DNA of 64,000 bases from Compostimonas suwonensis (GCF_002797855.1 NZ_PGFB01000002.1:744001-808000), one strand, 5' to 3'. Counted from the first letter of the stretch, positions 1 through 7,778 are shown. Notes: a model not told the origin generated them from the sequence alone. Numbers and translations: made by a program.

Positions 1-339
1 GTCGTGCTTCGCGTGAGTCATCAAACTGCCATCGCTTAGAAGTCTTGCCGGCCCCCGCCAGACACGACACGCCATGGAGGACAGCTCAAGGGAGGAAGAG
101 GGGCGTGCGCCTCACCGAGACAATCGACGGCAGTTGAATCTTCGGTGACCGGAGGCTGAGCGGCGATGAAACGGTTCACGTCTTGTGAGTTCACCGAGCT
201 GTGCTACTCCTGACGTTCTCCTATGCGAACGGCCTGAGTATCGGCCCGCAGTCTCCTGGCTCGTCGCGGCGCATCTTCTTCGTCGCGGCGCCCCGAACAC
301 CCTGCGCCCCGACGAACACCGTGCGCCGCGACAACCCGC
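1..339. other. Left-edge stretch without a convincing gene
   Basis: No reading frame here has the composition of a real protein. Frames on both strands are rich in Arg, Ser and Pro, as expected for chance frames in GC-rich DNA. The right part may contain the worn 3' end of the decayed gene annotated at 340-610. No tRNA, hairpin or repeat was recognised. Confidence 0.4.
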
Positions 340-610
340 CCGTGCAGCCTCGGTCGCGGCATCCAGGGGCACCTCGGAGGGAACCTTCCCGAAAGGCCCG
401 GCGAGCAGTCTGAGCACCGCGCACCGCGCTCCGAACGAAGACTTCGAAAGGCTGATCGTCGGCGTGCTCGGCACCCCACGCCAGTACATCGCTCCCATCG
501 GTGACGTCATGGAGCTCCCAATCGTCGACGTTCCAGGCGAGTCCAACTCGAGAAGGCGCAGCCCACAGACGTACGCGATAGACGGCCGGGGCGGCATCAA
601 TATCTCCCAC
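340..610 (-). pseudogene. Frameshifted remnant of a small conserved hypothetical gene
   Basis: On the minus strand a protein-like stretch starts near a GTG at 610 (AAPAVYRVRLWAAP, then LAWNVDDWELHDVTDG) and runs to FEVFV near 436. At that point the sensible reading moves to another minus frame, which continues LRLLAGPFGKVPSEVPLD and then fades into Arg-rich noise. Frame switching with protein-like composition on both sides is the mark of a decayed gene. The first half resembles small hypothetical proteins I associate with related actinomycetes, but I cannot name the family. A sequencing error could give the same picture. It lies directly upstream of, and divergent from, the copper locus. Confidence 0.4.
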
Positions 611-615
611 GGGAA

Positions 616-630
616 TACCCACCACGGGTA
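616..630. promoter_or_regulatory. CsoR-type copper operator, distal box
   Basis: A perfect inverted repeat, TACCC-N5-GGGTA, upstream of the YHS/copB/csoR genes. CsoR operators are GC-rich palindromes flanked by TA steps, and a csoR gene lies at the end of this operon. The second box starts 33 bp downstream, about three helical turns, so both would face the same side of the DNA. Confidence 0.65.
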
Positions 631-648
631 TATGATTACTAATACCGA

Positions 649-663
649 TACCCCCTGTGGGTA
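649..663. promoter_or_regulatory. CsoR-type copper operator, proximal box
   Basis: A second perfect TACCC-N5-GGGTA repeat, ending 23 nt before the ATG of the YHS gene. This is where an operator would cover the promoter. Same arms and same 5-nt spacer as the box at 616-630. Confidence 0.7.
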
Positions 664-686
664 ATTTTCTGTCGAAGGAGAGCCCC

Positions 687-935
687 ATGCCGCACGATCA
701 CGACGACCAGCACGGCGAGCACGGTCACCACCACACCCCTGCCGGAAGCGACCTCCCCGGCATCGACGCCACCGATCTCGCCGAGTGCCCGGTCATGCCC
801 GGCAGCATGACGATCACAGCCGATGCCGAAGCCGCCGGCCTCGTCCGCGAGCACAACGGCCAGACCTATTGGCTGTGCTGCTCCGACTGCGCCCGGCGCT
901 TCGACGCGGAGCCCGCCGCATACGCAGCAGCCTGA
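687..935 (+). CDS. YHS/TRASH-type metal-binding protein of the copper locus
   Basis: 82 residues. The N-terminus is a His/Asp-rich segment (many HD and HH pairs in residues 1-22). A YHS-type metal-binding domain follows, with ECPVMPG near residue 35 and a WLCCSDCARRF motif near residue 68, so four Cys are available. Such domains bind copper or related metals and often sit beside or inside P1B ATPases. The ATG at 687 is preceded by GAAGGAG. It is the first gene after two CsoR-type boxes and lies 71 nt before copB. A role as copper chaperone or buffer for the exporter is inferred from context. Confidence 0.8.
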   Translation: MPHDHDDQHGEHGHHHTPAGSDLPGIDATDLAECPVMPGSMTITADAEAAGLVREHNGQTYWLCCSDCARRFDAEPAAYAAA

Positions 936-985
936 CGGCCGCCCGTTCGTCTCTCACCCGTCGCATCACGACATCCGATTACCCC

Positions 986-1000
986 TACCCTGTATAGGAT
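986..1000. promoter_or_regulatory. Weaker CsoR-like box in front of copB
   Basis: TACCC-TGTAT-AGGAT matches the two upstream boxes in the left arm and only partly in the right arm. It ends 6 nt before the copB ATG. It may be an internal operator giving copB and csoR their own copper control; the AGGA in it may also serve as the ribosome-binding site. Confidence 0.4.
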
Positions 1001-1006
1001 TTGGCC

Positions 1007-3172
1007 ATGAAAGACCACACTGTGGACCACGAGCACTCCCCCGCCGATCACAGCGATCACAGCGGTCACGACATGAGCGATCACAGCGGTCACGACATGA
1101 GCGGGCACGCCGGTCACGACATGAGCGATCATGCGGGCCACGACATGAACAGCCACTCGGGCCACGACATGAGCGGCCACGGCGGGCATGGCGGCCACGG
1201 CGATCACGTGGGCCAGTTCCGCAGGCTGTTCTGGATCATGCTCGTCGTCGCCGTGCCGGTCGTCGCCTTCTCGAGCATGTTCGCGATGATCCTCGGCTAT
1301 CAGCTGCCCGCGCTGCCCTGGGTGGCGTGGATCTCCCCCGTGCTCGGCACCGTAATGTACGTCTGGGGCGGCCGCCCGTTCCTCACGGGCGCCGTCAGCG
1401 AGCTCCGGGCCCGCAAGCCGGGGATGATGCTGCTCATCGCCCTGGCGATCACCGTGGCGTTCCTCGCCTCCCTGGGGGCGAGCCTCGGCATCCTCGATCA
1501 TGAGCTCGACTTCTGGTGGGAGCTCGCGCTGCTGATCGTCATCATGCTGCTGGGGCACTGGATCGAGATGCGCTCCCTCGCGCAGACCACCTCGGCGCTG
1601 GACTCCCTCGCCGCGCTCCTGCCCGACGAGGCCGAGCGGGTCGACGGCGATCGGGTCGTGACCGTCTCACCGGCGGAGCTGCGCGTCGGCGACGTCGTCG
1701 TCGTGCGCCCCGGCGGGAGCGTTCCCGCCGACGGCCGCATCGTCGACGGCCGGGCCGAGATGGACGAGTCGATGATCACCGGCGAGTCCCGCACTGTGAG
1801 CCGAGGCGACCACGATCCCGTCACGGCGGGAACGGTCGCGACGGACTCGGGACTGCGCATCGAGGTCACGGCGATCGGCGACGACACAGCGCTGGCCGGC
1901 ATCCAGCGTCTCGTCGCCGAGGCGCAGAACTCCTCGTCGCGCGCTCAACGCATCGCCGACACCGCGGCCGGATGGCTGTTCTGGTTCGCACTGGGCTCCG
2001 CCGCGATCACCGCGATCGTCTGGACGCTGCTCGGCAGCCCCGACGACGCCGTCGTGCGCACGATCACCGTGCTCGTCATCGCCTGCCCGCACGCGCTGGG
2101 CCTCGCGATCCCTCTCGTCGTGTCGATCGCGACCGAACGAGCCGCCCGCGGCGGTGTGCTCATCAAGGATCGTCTCGCCCTCGAGAGCATGCGCACCGTC
2201 GACACCGTGCTCTTCGACAAGACCGGAACCCTCACCAAGGGCGAGCCCACGATCACCGCCGTCGAGCCCGTGGGCGGCTTCGACGACGACACCGTTCTCG
2301 CGCTCGCCGCCGCCGCGGAGGCCGACAGCGAGCACCCGCTCGCCAGAGCGATCGTGCGCGCCGCGATCGACCGGGGCGTGGCGGTGCCGAAGGCGACCGG
2401 GTTCTCGTCCTCCCCCGCGGTCGGCGTCACGGCGACGATCGACGGCCACACGATCCGTGTGGGCGGGCCGCAGCTGCTGCGCGAGGTGAACCAGGGCGAG
2501 GTCTCCGCCGCCGAGCGCTGGCGGCACGATGGGGCGATCATCCTGCACGTGCTCCGAGACGGCGAGGTGATCGGCGGCCTGAAGCTCGCCGACGAGATCC
2601 GCGAGGAGTCGCGCCAGGCGATCGACGCCCTGCACAGGCTCGGCATCGACGTGGTCATGATCACCGGGGATGCCGAAGCCGTCGCGCTCTCGGTGGGCGC
2701 CGAGCTGGGCATCGACAGAGTGTTCGCCGGGGTGCGGCCCCAGGACAAGTCGGCGAAGGTCGCCGAGCTGCAGGCCGAAGGCCGCAGGGTCGCCATGGTC
2801 GGCGACGGCGTCAACGACGCTCCGGCCCTCGCCCAGGCCGACGTCGGCATCGCCATCGGAGCGGGCACGGATGTCGCGATCGCCTCGGCCGGCGTCATCC
2901 TGGCCAGCGACGACCCACGTTCGGTGCTCTCGGTCATCGAGCTCTCACGGAGGAGCTACCGGAAGATGAAGCAGAACCTGTGGTGGGCCGCCGGCTACAA
3001 CCTGCTCTCGGTGCCGCTGGCCGCCGGAGTCCTCGCGCCCATCGGCTTCGTGCTGCCCATGTCGGTCGGCGCGATCCTCATGTCGCTCTCGACGATCGTG
3101 GTCGCGCTGAACGCCCAGCTGCTGCGGCGTATGGACCTGCGCCCCGGCGCTCCCGTTGCTCCCACACGATGA
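1007..3172 (+). CDS. copB: Heavy-metal P1B-type ATPase, CopB class, His-rich N-terminus
   Basis: 721 residues. It is a copper/silver-exporting P-type ATPase of the inner membrane. Visible motifs: TGES at 258-261, the metal-site motif CPH at 360-362 (the CopB/P1B-3 form, not CPC), phosphorylated Asp in DKTGT at 404, SEHPLA in the N-domain, and GDGVNDAP from 599. The last helices carry YN and MS-x-ST motifs typical of this class. There is no CxxC domain; residues 1-70 instead hold five His-rich 8-residue repeats. The ATG at 1007 is preferred over an in-frame TTG at 1001. csoR follows 55 nt downstream, so the locus is likely one copper-induced operon. Confidence 0.93.
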   Translation: MKDHTVDHEHSPADHSDHSGHDMSDHSGHDMSGHAGHDMSDHAGHDMNSHSGHDMSGHGGHGGHGDHVGQFRRLFWIMLVVAVPVVAFSSMFAMILGYQLPALPWVAWISPVLGTVMYVWGGRPFLTGAVSELRARKPGMMLLIALAITVAFLASLGASLGILDHELDFWWELALLIVIMLLGHWIEMRSLAQTTSALDSLAALLPDEAERVDGDRVVTVSPAELRVGDVVVVRPGGSVPADGRIVDGRAEMDESMITGESRTVSRGDHDPVTAGTVATDSGLRIEVTAIGDDTALAGIQRLVAEAQNSSSRAQRIADTAAGWLFWFALGSAAITAIVWTLLGSPDDAVVRTITVLVIACPHALGLAIPLVVSIATERAARGGVLIKDRLALESMRTVDTVLFDKTGTLTKGEPTITAVEPVGGFDDDTVLALAAAAEADSEHPLARAIVRAAIDRGVAVPKATGFSSSPAVGVTATIDGHTIRVGGPQLLREVNQGEVSAAERWRHDGAIILHVLRDGEVIGGLKLADEIREESRQAIDALHRLGIDVVMITGDAEAVALSVGAELGIDRVFAGVRPQDKSAKVAELQAEGRRVAMVGDGVNDAPALAQADVGIAIGAGTDVAIASAGVILASDDPRSVLSVIELSRRSYRKMKQNLWWAAGYNLLSVPLAAGVLAPIGFVLPMSVGAILMSLSTIVVALNAQLLRRMDLRPGAPVAPTR
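1055..1174 (+). repeat. Five 24-bp units encoding His-rich repeats
   Basis: Five consecutive 24-bp units inside copB encode variants of DHSGHDMS (second residue always His, also GHAGHDMS and SHSGHDMS). A GHGGHGGHGDH tail follows. Each unit supplies two His, one Met and acidic residues, a plausible metal-binding cytoplasmic tail. In-register DNA repeats like this can gain or lose units by slippage. Confidence 0.85.
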
Positions 3173-3227
3173 CCGCGGGGCGCCCGCCGGCCCCCATGAC
3201 GGAAAGACCACGACAGGAAGCGAGACC

Positions 3228-3563
3228 ATGACGACACCCGACGCGACGACGCCCAGCCCGACATCCGCTGACGACGCCGCTCCGCACGGCTACATCGTCG
3301 ACAAGGACAAGTACCTCGCCCGGCTCAGACGGATCGAGGGCCAGGCGCGGGGCATCCACCGGATGGTCGACGAGGAGCAGTACTGCATCGACATCCTCAC
3401 CCAGATCTCGGCGCTCACGAGCGCGCTCGAGGGCGTCGCGCTCGGCCTGCTCGACGATCATCTGAGGCACTGCGTCGTGGACGCGGCGATCCGCGGGGGC
3501 GAGGAGGCCGAGATCAAGATCACGGAGGCGTCGGACGCGATCGCGCGGCTGGTGCGCTCCTGA
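3228..3563 (+). CDS. csoR: Copper-sensing repressor CsoR
   Basis: 111 residues of the all-alpha CsoR/RcnR family. The Cu(I)-binding triad is present as Cys53, His78 and Cys82; the spacings (25 and 4) equal those of the characterised Cys-His-Cys set of CsoR. The conserved LRRIEGQARGI helix starts near residue 34. The ATG at 3228 follows AGGAAG; longer in-frame extensions have no family similarity. As the last gene of the YHS-copB-csoR operon it probably binds the TACCC-N5-GGGTA boxes and releases them when copper rises, so it would control itself as well. Confidence 0.93.
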   Translation: MTTPDATTPSPTSADDAAPHGYIVDKDKYLARLRRIEGQARGIHRMVDEEQYCIDILTQISALTSALEGVALGLLDDHLRHCVVDAAIRGGEEAEIKITEASDAIARLVRS

Positions 3564-3632
3564 CCGGCGGCGCCGGCGGGCATCGCGTCATCCCGCTCGC
3601 ACGGGACCCGCTGCTCGCACGGCATCCAGTGC

Positions 3633-4079
3633 TCATACGGTGTTCCAGTGGCGACGCGTCTCGGGATGCAGCCGGATCCACACGAGGCTGATGAGCGGCC
3701 CAGCGAAGTCCACGGTGACGGTCGCGGTGGTCTCGCCGTCGCGGCTGAGCATCAGTCCGGCCTGGCCGTTGACCGAGCGCTCGGCGATGACGAGCCCGGG
3801 CTGTGCCTCCATGCCGTGCAGGAGCAGCGTGATCGCGTCGTAGACGCCGCCCACCACCCTGTTCGTCGGATGCCCGGGCTCGCCCGAGTCGACGACCACG
3901 GCGACGCCGGGGTGCAGCAGGGAGACGAGTCGCTCGGCGTCTCCGCTCTCGGCCGCCACGCGGAGGGTGCGCACCGCCCTGTAGTGGGCGGCGCGCGCGA
4001 GCCATTCCCAGACCGCAGCCCACGGCGTGGGAGCGGCCGCCCCTCGCATCCGGGTCTCCTCTTTCGATGTGAGTGACAT
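3633..4079 (-). CDS. SnoaL-like (NTF2-fold) domain protein
   Basis: 148 residues, single domain, no signal peptide. The sequence from about residue 35 (RVAAESGDAERLVSLLHPGV) to the end (LVWIRLHPETRRHW) matches the SnoaL-like domain found alone or at the C-terminus of ECF41-type sigma factors. No sigma-factor domain is fused here. Such domains bind small ligands or catalyse simple isomerisations; the ligand cannot be read from the sequence. Start taken at the ATG at 4079 (MSLTSKEET). The gene converges on csoR. Confidence 0.7.
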   Translation of the reverse strand: MSLTSKEETRMRGAAAPTPWAAVWEWLARAAHYRAVRTLRVAAESGDAERLVSLLHPGVAVVVDSGEPGHPTNRVVGGVYDAITLLLHGMEAQPGLVIAERSVNGQAGLMLSRDGETTATVTVDFAGPLISLVWIRLHPETRRHWNTV

Positions 4080-4149
4080 GATGCCTCCACACGTCACGAC
4101 CGGATGCACGCTGTCGTTGTGACGATCCGGGGTGGTCCCTCCCCGATCA

Positions 4150-4533
4150 TCCGTCCGCCCGCCTCCCCGCGCAAGCCGTCCGGCGGGATGCGTCTCTCGT
4201 CCTGATGCGTTCGCACTCCCCCTCGAGCCGTGAGAGCGGATGGTGCGCGGGGAAGCCGTGCTGCATGGCGACGAGCGCCCATCTGTTCGGCGAAGTCGGT
4301 GTGGTGAGCCGCCGAACGGTCCCGGCGCAGCCGGATCGTCGACGTCGCCCGGGACGCCGCCGCGATGAGCACGGCAGGCGCCGTCGAGGCGAAGCCCGGC
4401 ATCGCGTGATGCTCGGTGAACCAGTACCGCGTGGCGCCGATGGGCTCGGCGTGGGGGCCGCGAGCAGCGAGGCTTCCAGCGCCCCGGCCCGGATCTGACC
4501 GGGCGGGAACGTACCGGCCGCGGCATCCGTCAT
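4150..4533 (-). pseudogene. Remnant of a luciferase-like flavin monooxygenase (LLM) gene
   Basis: The minus strand carries pieces of an LLM-family N-terminal region spread over different frames. An initial stretch starts at 4533. Then, from about 4462 to 4280, one frame reads HAEPIGATRYWFTEHHAMPG followed by FASTAPAVLIAAASRATST. This corresponds to the family's ...RYWF-EHH-MP... block and the helix after it. At least one frame change is needed upstream and one downstream, and only about 130 of the usual 330 or so codons remain. The gene is dead and truncated. Confidence 0.6.
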
Positions 4534-5108
4534 CGACCCCTCCGGCCCCGAGCGCCGGTCGTGCCCTCGTCGCCGTCGAGCAGCTGGAGCAGGCGCGTCG
4601 TCGTGCGCCAGTTGCGCACGGTCATCTGCCGGAAGACGGGCATGCCCATGAGACGTGTGATGCGGGTCGTGGTCGCCTGCGCCGCCACCCGCGAGAAGTA
4701 GATCGCGCCCGGACCGACCGCCACGGAGTCGACCCCGTCGCGCAGAGCGGGCATCTCGGCGTACACCTCCTCGGCCGTGAGCGGGTGCTTCACGAAGAAG
4801 ACGTCACTGCGCAGGAGCTCCGAGCCGTGGTCCGCGGGCGCGGCGGCGATCGTCGCAGCGAGCTCGTCACGGGATCGGATGACGACGAGGATCGGGATCC
4901 CGAACCGCTCCTCGAGCATCCGCTCCGCCGCCTGCTCCAACCGCCGCGGGTCGTCGAGACCGGCTGTGAACAGCACGTTGCCGCTCTGGATGTAGGTGCG
5001 CACATCCTCGTACCCGGCCTCGCGGAAGCACTCGGCCAACTCCGGCATGCCGATCAGGTTCTTGCCGCCCACGTTGATCCCGCGCAGCAGCGCGACGAAC
5101 GACGGCAT
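4530..5108 (-). CDS. DUF1697 domain protein
   Basis: 192 residues. The N-terminus (FVALLRGINVGGKNLIGMPE, then YIQSGNVLF) is the signature of DUF1697, a family of unknown biochemical function that is common in actinomycetes and Bacillus. The conserved block LMGMPVFRQMTVRNWRTTTR lies near residues 155-174. ATG starts exist at 5111 and 5108; 5108 fits the family N-terminus (MPSFVALLRG). The last bases touch the LLM remnant. Confidence 0.85.
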   Translation of the reverse strand: MPSFVALLRGINVGGKNLIGMPELAECFREAGYEDVRTYIQSGNVLFTAGLDDPRRLEQAAERMLEERFGIPILVVIRSRDELAATIAAAPADHGSELLRSDVFFVKHPLTAEEVYAEMPALRDGVDSVAVGPGAIYFSRVAAQATTTRITRLMGMPVFRQMTVRNWRTTTRLLQLLDGDEGTTGARGRRGR

Positions 5109-5185
5109 CACCGGCGCCGACGCTCGGAGGCCGCCCCGGCCGCTTCTGCCGTCATCGTCGCACCGCTCTCATCGAGGTGTGGCCG

Positions 5186-5587
5186 TCACCGCAGCACGGC
5201 GGCGACGGCGTTGATCTCGACGAGCGCGCCCGGCACGCCCAGCCCGGTGACACGTGCCGCGGTCACCAGGGCCGGTTCGTCGGAGGCGAGCTGCGAGGCG
5301 ATCGCCCCGTACCCCGCCGCGAGGTCGGCGCCATCGACGAAGAGCACCGTCCAGTGCACGACGTCGTCGAGCGTCGCACCGGCTGCGGCGAGCGCGATCT
5401 TCGCGTTCTCGAGCGCCCGGGCGGACTGCACCGCCACGTCGCCCTCGCCGATGAGCGAGCCGTCGGCGTCGACCGAGTTCTGACCGCCGACGTAGATGGT
5501 CGTCGCACCGGGCGGAACGACGGCGACGTGACTGAAGGCCGGGCTCGAGACGAGCCCATGGGGACGGATGCGCTGAATCGATGTCAT
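5186..5587 (-). CDS. RidA/YjgF/UK114 family protein
   Basis: 133 residues, the usual length for this trimeric family. Family features are the early GLVSSPAFSHV and YVGGQNSVDADG blocks, the central LENAKIALAAAGATLDDVVH helix and a C-terminal LGVPGALVEINAVA strand. RidA proteins hydrolyse reactive enamine/imine intermediates. The catalytic Arg normally found near residue 105 appears to be the R of AARVTGLG. This is a divergent subfamily, so the exact substrate is uncertain. Confidence 0.8.
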   Translation of the reverse strand: MTSIQRIRPHGLVSSPAFSHVAVVPPGATTIYVGGQNSVDADGSLIGEGDVAVQSARALENAKIALAAAGATLDDVVHWTVLFVDGADLAAGYGAIASQLASDEPALVTAARVTGLGVPGALVEINAVAAVLR

Positions 5588-5636
5588 GCCCCTACGATCG
5601 CATGGGCCCCCGACACCGCGCACCGGGGCGGTGGCG

Positions 5637-6098
5637 CTATCGCTCCAGGTAGGCGGCGAGATTCGCGAGCGACGAGGCGAGACCGACGGCGTGGTCCTCG
5701 GCGGAGATGCCGGCGGGCACGTCGTCGGCACGGACGTCCACCCGGGTCCCCTCGGCCACGGCGGCGACCTCCCAGGTCATCGTCATGGTGCCGGCGTAGG
5801 CCGGGTCATCCGAGACGAAGTCGACGGCCTGCACGACCCGTACCCCGGGCACGAGCTCGATGAAACGCGCGTCGGCGACATCGGAGTCGGCGCTCGTCTT
5901 CCCCGGTGCCGCCGAGGAGTCGGCATACGTCAGGACCAGCCGGTACGAGCCACCGGGACGGGCATCGAAATGCTCGAAGGTGCCGGCCATGCCGTCGGGC
6001 GGCAACCAGACGGCGAGCGCGTCCCGGTCGACGAGGGCGGCGTAGACCCGGTCGAGCGGGGCTGCGATCACCCGGGAGGCCTCGTCCGTGCGCGTCAT
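5637..6098 (-). CDS. SRPBCC/AHSA1-type ligand-binding protein
   Basis: 153 residues of the START-like SRPBCC superfamily, Aha1-type. Markers are the N-terminal SRVIAAPLDRVYAALVDRD, the WLPPDGMAGTFEHFDARPGG block and a C-terminal HAVGLASSLANLAAYLE helix. These proteins bind small hydrophobic molecules; no ligand can be assigned. A TACACT -10 box lies exactly 6 nt upstream of the ATG, so the mRNA is probably leaderless. The gene is divergent from the acetyltransferase at 6149. Confidence 0.85.
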   Translation of the reverse strand: MTRTDEASRVIAAPLDRVYAALVDRDALAVWLPPDGMAGTFEHFDARPGGSYRLVLTYADSSAAPGKTSADSDVADARFIELVPGVRVVQAVDFVSDDPAYAGTMTMTWEVAAVAEGTRVDVRADDVPAGISAEDHAVGLASSLANLAAYLER

Positions 6099-6104
6099 GG
6101 TGTC

Positions 6105-6110
6105 AGTGTA
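6105..6110 (-). promoter_or_regulatory. -10 box of a probable leaderless promoter (SRPBCC gene)
   Basis: TACACT on the minus strand, 6 nt before the ATG at 6098. There is no room for a ribosome-binding site. Confidence 0.5.
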
Positions 6111-6135
6111 GGACTCGGGACCCCCACGAGGCCGC

Positions 6136-6141
6136 TATGCT
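6136..6141 (+). promoter_or_regulatory. -10 box of a probable leaderless promoter (GNAT gene)
   Basis: TATGCT, 7 nt before the ATG at 6149. It supports that ATG over the in-frame ATG at 6137, which lies inside the box. Confidence 0.5.
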
Positions 6142-6148
6142 TTCCGGA

Positions 6149-6610
6149 ATGTGGACGCTCGCCGCCATCTCTCCCGACTCCCCCCAGGCGCTCGAGCTGA
6201 TCCGCCGCCATCGAGCGTATTCGGCCGCTCACAGCGTCGACCCCGCCGACGATCACGTACTGGACGTCACGGCGTTGATGGAGCCTACCGTGGCCTTCTT
6301 CGCCCTGCGTGACGACGACATCCTCGTTGCGATCGGGGCCCTCAAGCAGCTATCGACCACCCACGTCGAGCTCAAGTCGATGCACACGCGTGCCGAGCTG
6401 CGCGGGCAGGGGATCGGTCGCGTGCTCGTGGAGGCGCTGCTCGACGAGGCCCGTCGCCGCGGCTTCGAGCGTGTGAGCCTCGAGACCGGCGCGCAGGAGG
6501 GGTTCAGCGCGGCCCGACGGCTCTACGTCCGAGCGGGCTTCGTCGAATCTCCCCCGTTCGCCGACTACGTCGCCTCGCCGAACAGCGTCTACTACTCGCG
6601 AGAGCTGTGA
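6149..6610 (+). CDS. GNAT family N-acetyltransferase
   Basis: 153 residues, a single GNAT domain. The acetyl-CoA-binding motif A is at about residues 78-100 (KSMHTRAELRGQGIGRVLVE, with the Q/RxxGxG/A core RGQGIG). A VSLETGAQEGFSAARRLYVRAGF segment follows, typical of the family's strand 5 and helix 4. The acceptor substrate is unknown. The start at 6149 is chosen from the promoter position. Confidence 0.88.
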   Translation: MWTLAAISPDSPQALELIRRHRAYSAAHSVDPADDHVLDVTALMEPTVAFFALRDDDILVAIGALKQLSTTHVELKSMHTRAELRGQGIGRVLVEALLDEARRRGFERVSLETGAQEGFSAARRLYVRAGFVESPPFADYVASPNSVYYSREL

Positions 6611-6694
6611 GGGCCCAGAGGCGTTGACCCGGCGCCCGGCAGGGAACGTCTCCGAGACGCGCGGCATCGGCCGACACGGACAGGGGCCCGGCCA

Positions 6695-7156
6695 CTAGAT
6701 GTAGTCGGCATACAGCTTCCGGAGCAGACGCGTGAGCTCGGCCTCCTCGGTGGCCGACAACGCGCGAGTGAGCTTCCCCCGATAGGGCGGGAGGGCGGTG
6801 ACGAACGTGTCGAGCACCGCGAGCCCGGCGTCGGTGATGGTCACAGCCTTCGCACGGCCGTCTGTGCGGATCGGCTCCGCCGACACGACTCCACGTTCGG
6901 CAAGCGCAGCGACGGTCTTCCCGATGTTCCTGGGATCCACGGCGACCCGCTTCGCCAGCTCTCCCTGCGTCATCGTCCCGAACTCGGCGAGAACGGCCAG
7001 AACGTTGTACTGCGCATTGCTGAGCCCGTGCGCCGCGAGAACCTCGCCCCATGCGGCGTCGACGATGGAGCCGACCCGGGAGAGCAGGAAGCCGAGACCC
7101 GATTCGAACCGCGGACGACGGGGCCCGGCATCCGACTCGACATCGCTATTAGACAT
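6695..7156 (-). CDS. MarR family transcriptional regulator
   Basis: 153 residues. The winged helix spans about residues 45-110, with LSNAQYNVLAVLAEFGTMTQ leading into the recognition helix and DGRAKAVTITDAG in the wing. It is divergent from the VOC gene at 7205 and shares a 48-bp AT-rich intergenic region with it, so it most likely controls that gene and itself. A TATACA -10 box is 6 nt before the ATG. Inducer unknown. Confidence 0.88.
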   Translation of the reverse strand: MSNSDVESDAGPRRPRFESGLGFLLSRVGSIVDAAWGEVLAAHGLSNAQYNVLAVLAEFGTMTQGELAKRVAVDPRNIGKTVAALAERGVVSAEPIRTDGRAKAVTITDAGLAVLDTFVTALPPYRGKLTRALSATEEAELTRLLRKLYADYI

Positions 7157-7176
7157 AAAATATGTATATCATAAAG
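7150..7176. promoter_or_regulatory. AT-rich divergent promoter and candidate MarR operator
   Basis: This short stretch is strikingly AT-rich for the genome and holds an imperfect dyad around TAAAATATGTATATCATA. It includes the -10 box TATACA (minus strand, 7163-7168). MarR operators are usually AT-rich imperfect palindromes over the promoter. The dyad is not perfect, so the call is tentative. Confidence 0.4.
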
Positions 7177-7204
7177 CAGCCGTCCCCACACGAAAGGCGC
7201 ACTG

Positions 7205-7741
7205 ATGACCGCGACACTGCACAACGATCGGCTACCCGCCGGCTACAACACTCTGAATCCGTTCGTCCTCGTCACAGGACCGGGCGGCGCCGCCGGTTTC
7301 ATCGGCTTCCTCGGGGAGGTGTTCGACGGGGTCGAGCGCGAGAGCGTTCGCACCCCCGATCGCGACGGAAGCATCCTGCACGCCGAGGTCCGGCTGGGCA
7401 ACTCGTCGCTGCTCCTCGCGGACTCCAAGCCCGGCTGGCCCTTCACCCCCGCGTTCGAGCAGATCTACGTCGAAGACATCCCGACCGTCCTCGAACGCGC
7501 CGAAGCCGCCGGCGCCGAGATCGTGACGCCTCGCAGCCCCTTCTACAACGGGCTCAACATCGCCCGCCTGCTCGATCCGTGGGGAAACCTGTGGTGGATC
7601 TACGAACCCGCATCGGCGAACCACGACCCCGCGGCATCCGCTTCGGCCGACATCTCCTGGCAGGATCGGGATCCGAGCGTCGTGTACACGACCCTCATGG
7701 ACGTGATGTCCCGGCTGGGACCGAGCACCGGAACGCGGTAA
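7205..7741 (+). CDS. VOC superfamily (glyoxalase/bleomycin-resistance-like) protein
   Basis: 178 residues. Two beta-alpha-beta-beta-beta modules of the vicinal-oxygen-chelate fold are visible. The first ends around HAEVRLGNSSLLLADS; the second holds IYVEDIPTVLERAEAAGAEIV and the terminal DPWGNLWWIYEP, the classic metal-site end of the family. It resembles PhnB-type members. The role is unknown: binding or breakdown of a small toxic compound is the usual one. AAAGG precedes the ATG. Divergent MarR neighbour suggests inducible expression. Confidence 0.85.
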   Translation: MTATLHNDRLPAGYNTLNPFVLVTGPGGAAGFIGFLGEVFDGVERESVRTPDRDGSILHAEVRLGNSSLLLADSKPGWPFTPAFEQIYVEDIPTVLERAEAAGAEIVTPRSPFYNGLNIARLLDPWGNLWWIYEPASANHDPAASASADISWQDRDPSVVYTTLMDVMSRLGPSTGTR

Positions 7742-7778
7742 GCGCCGCATCACGACGACTCGGGGCGGCGATTCCGGG

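Noticed and set aside
1516-3231. 571-codon plus-strand frame overlapping copB
   Set aside because: Composition is almost all Arg, Ala, Gly and His in tracts; it is an out-of-frame shadow of the ATPase gene.
7098-7112. GATTCGAACCGCG, a tRNA T-arm-like string
   Set aside because: It lies inside a well-supported MarR gene and has no matching acceptor or anticodon stem nearby.
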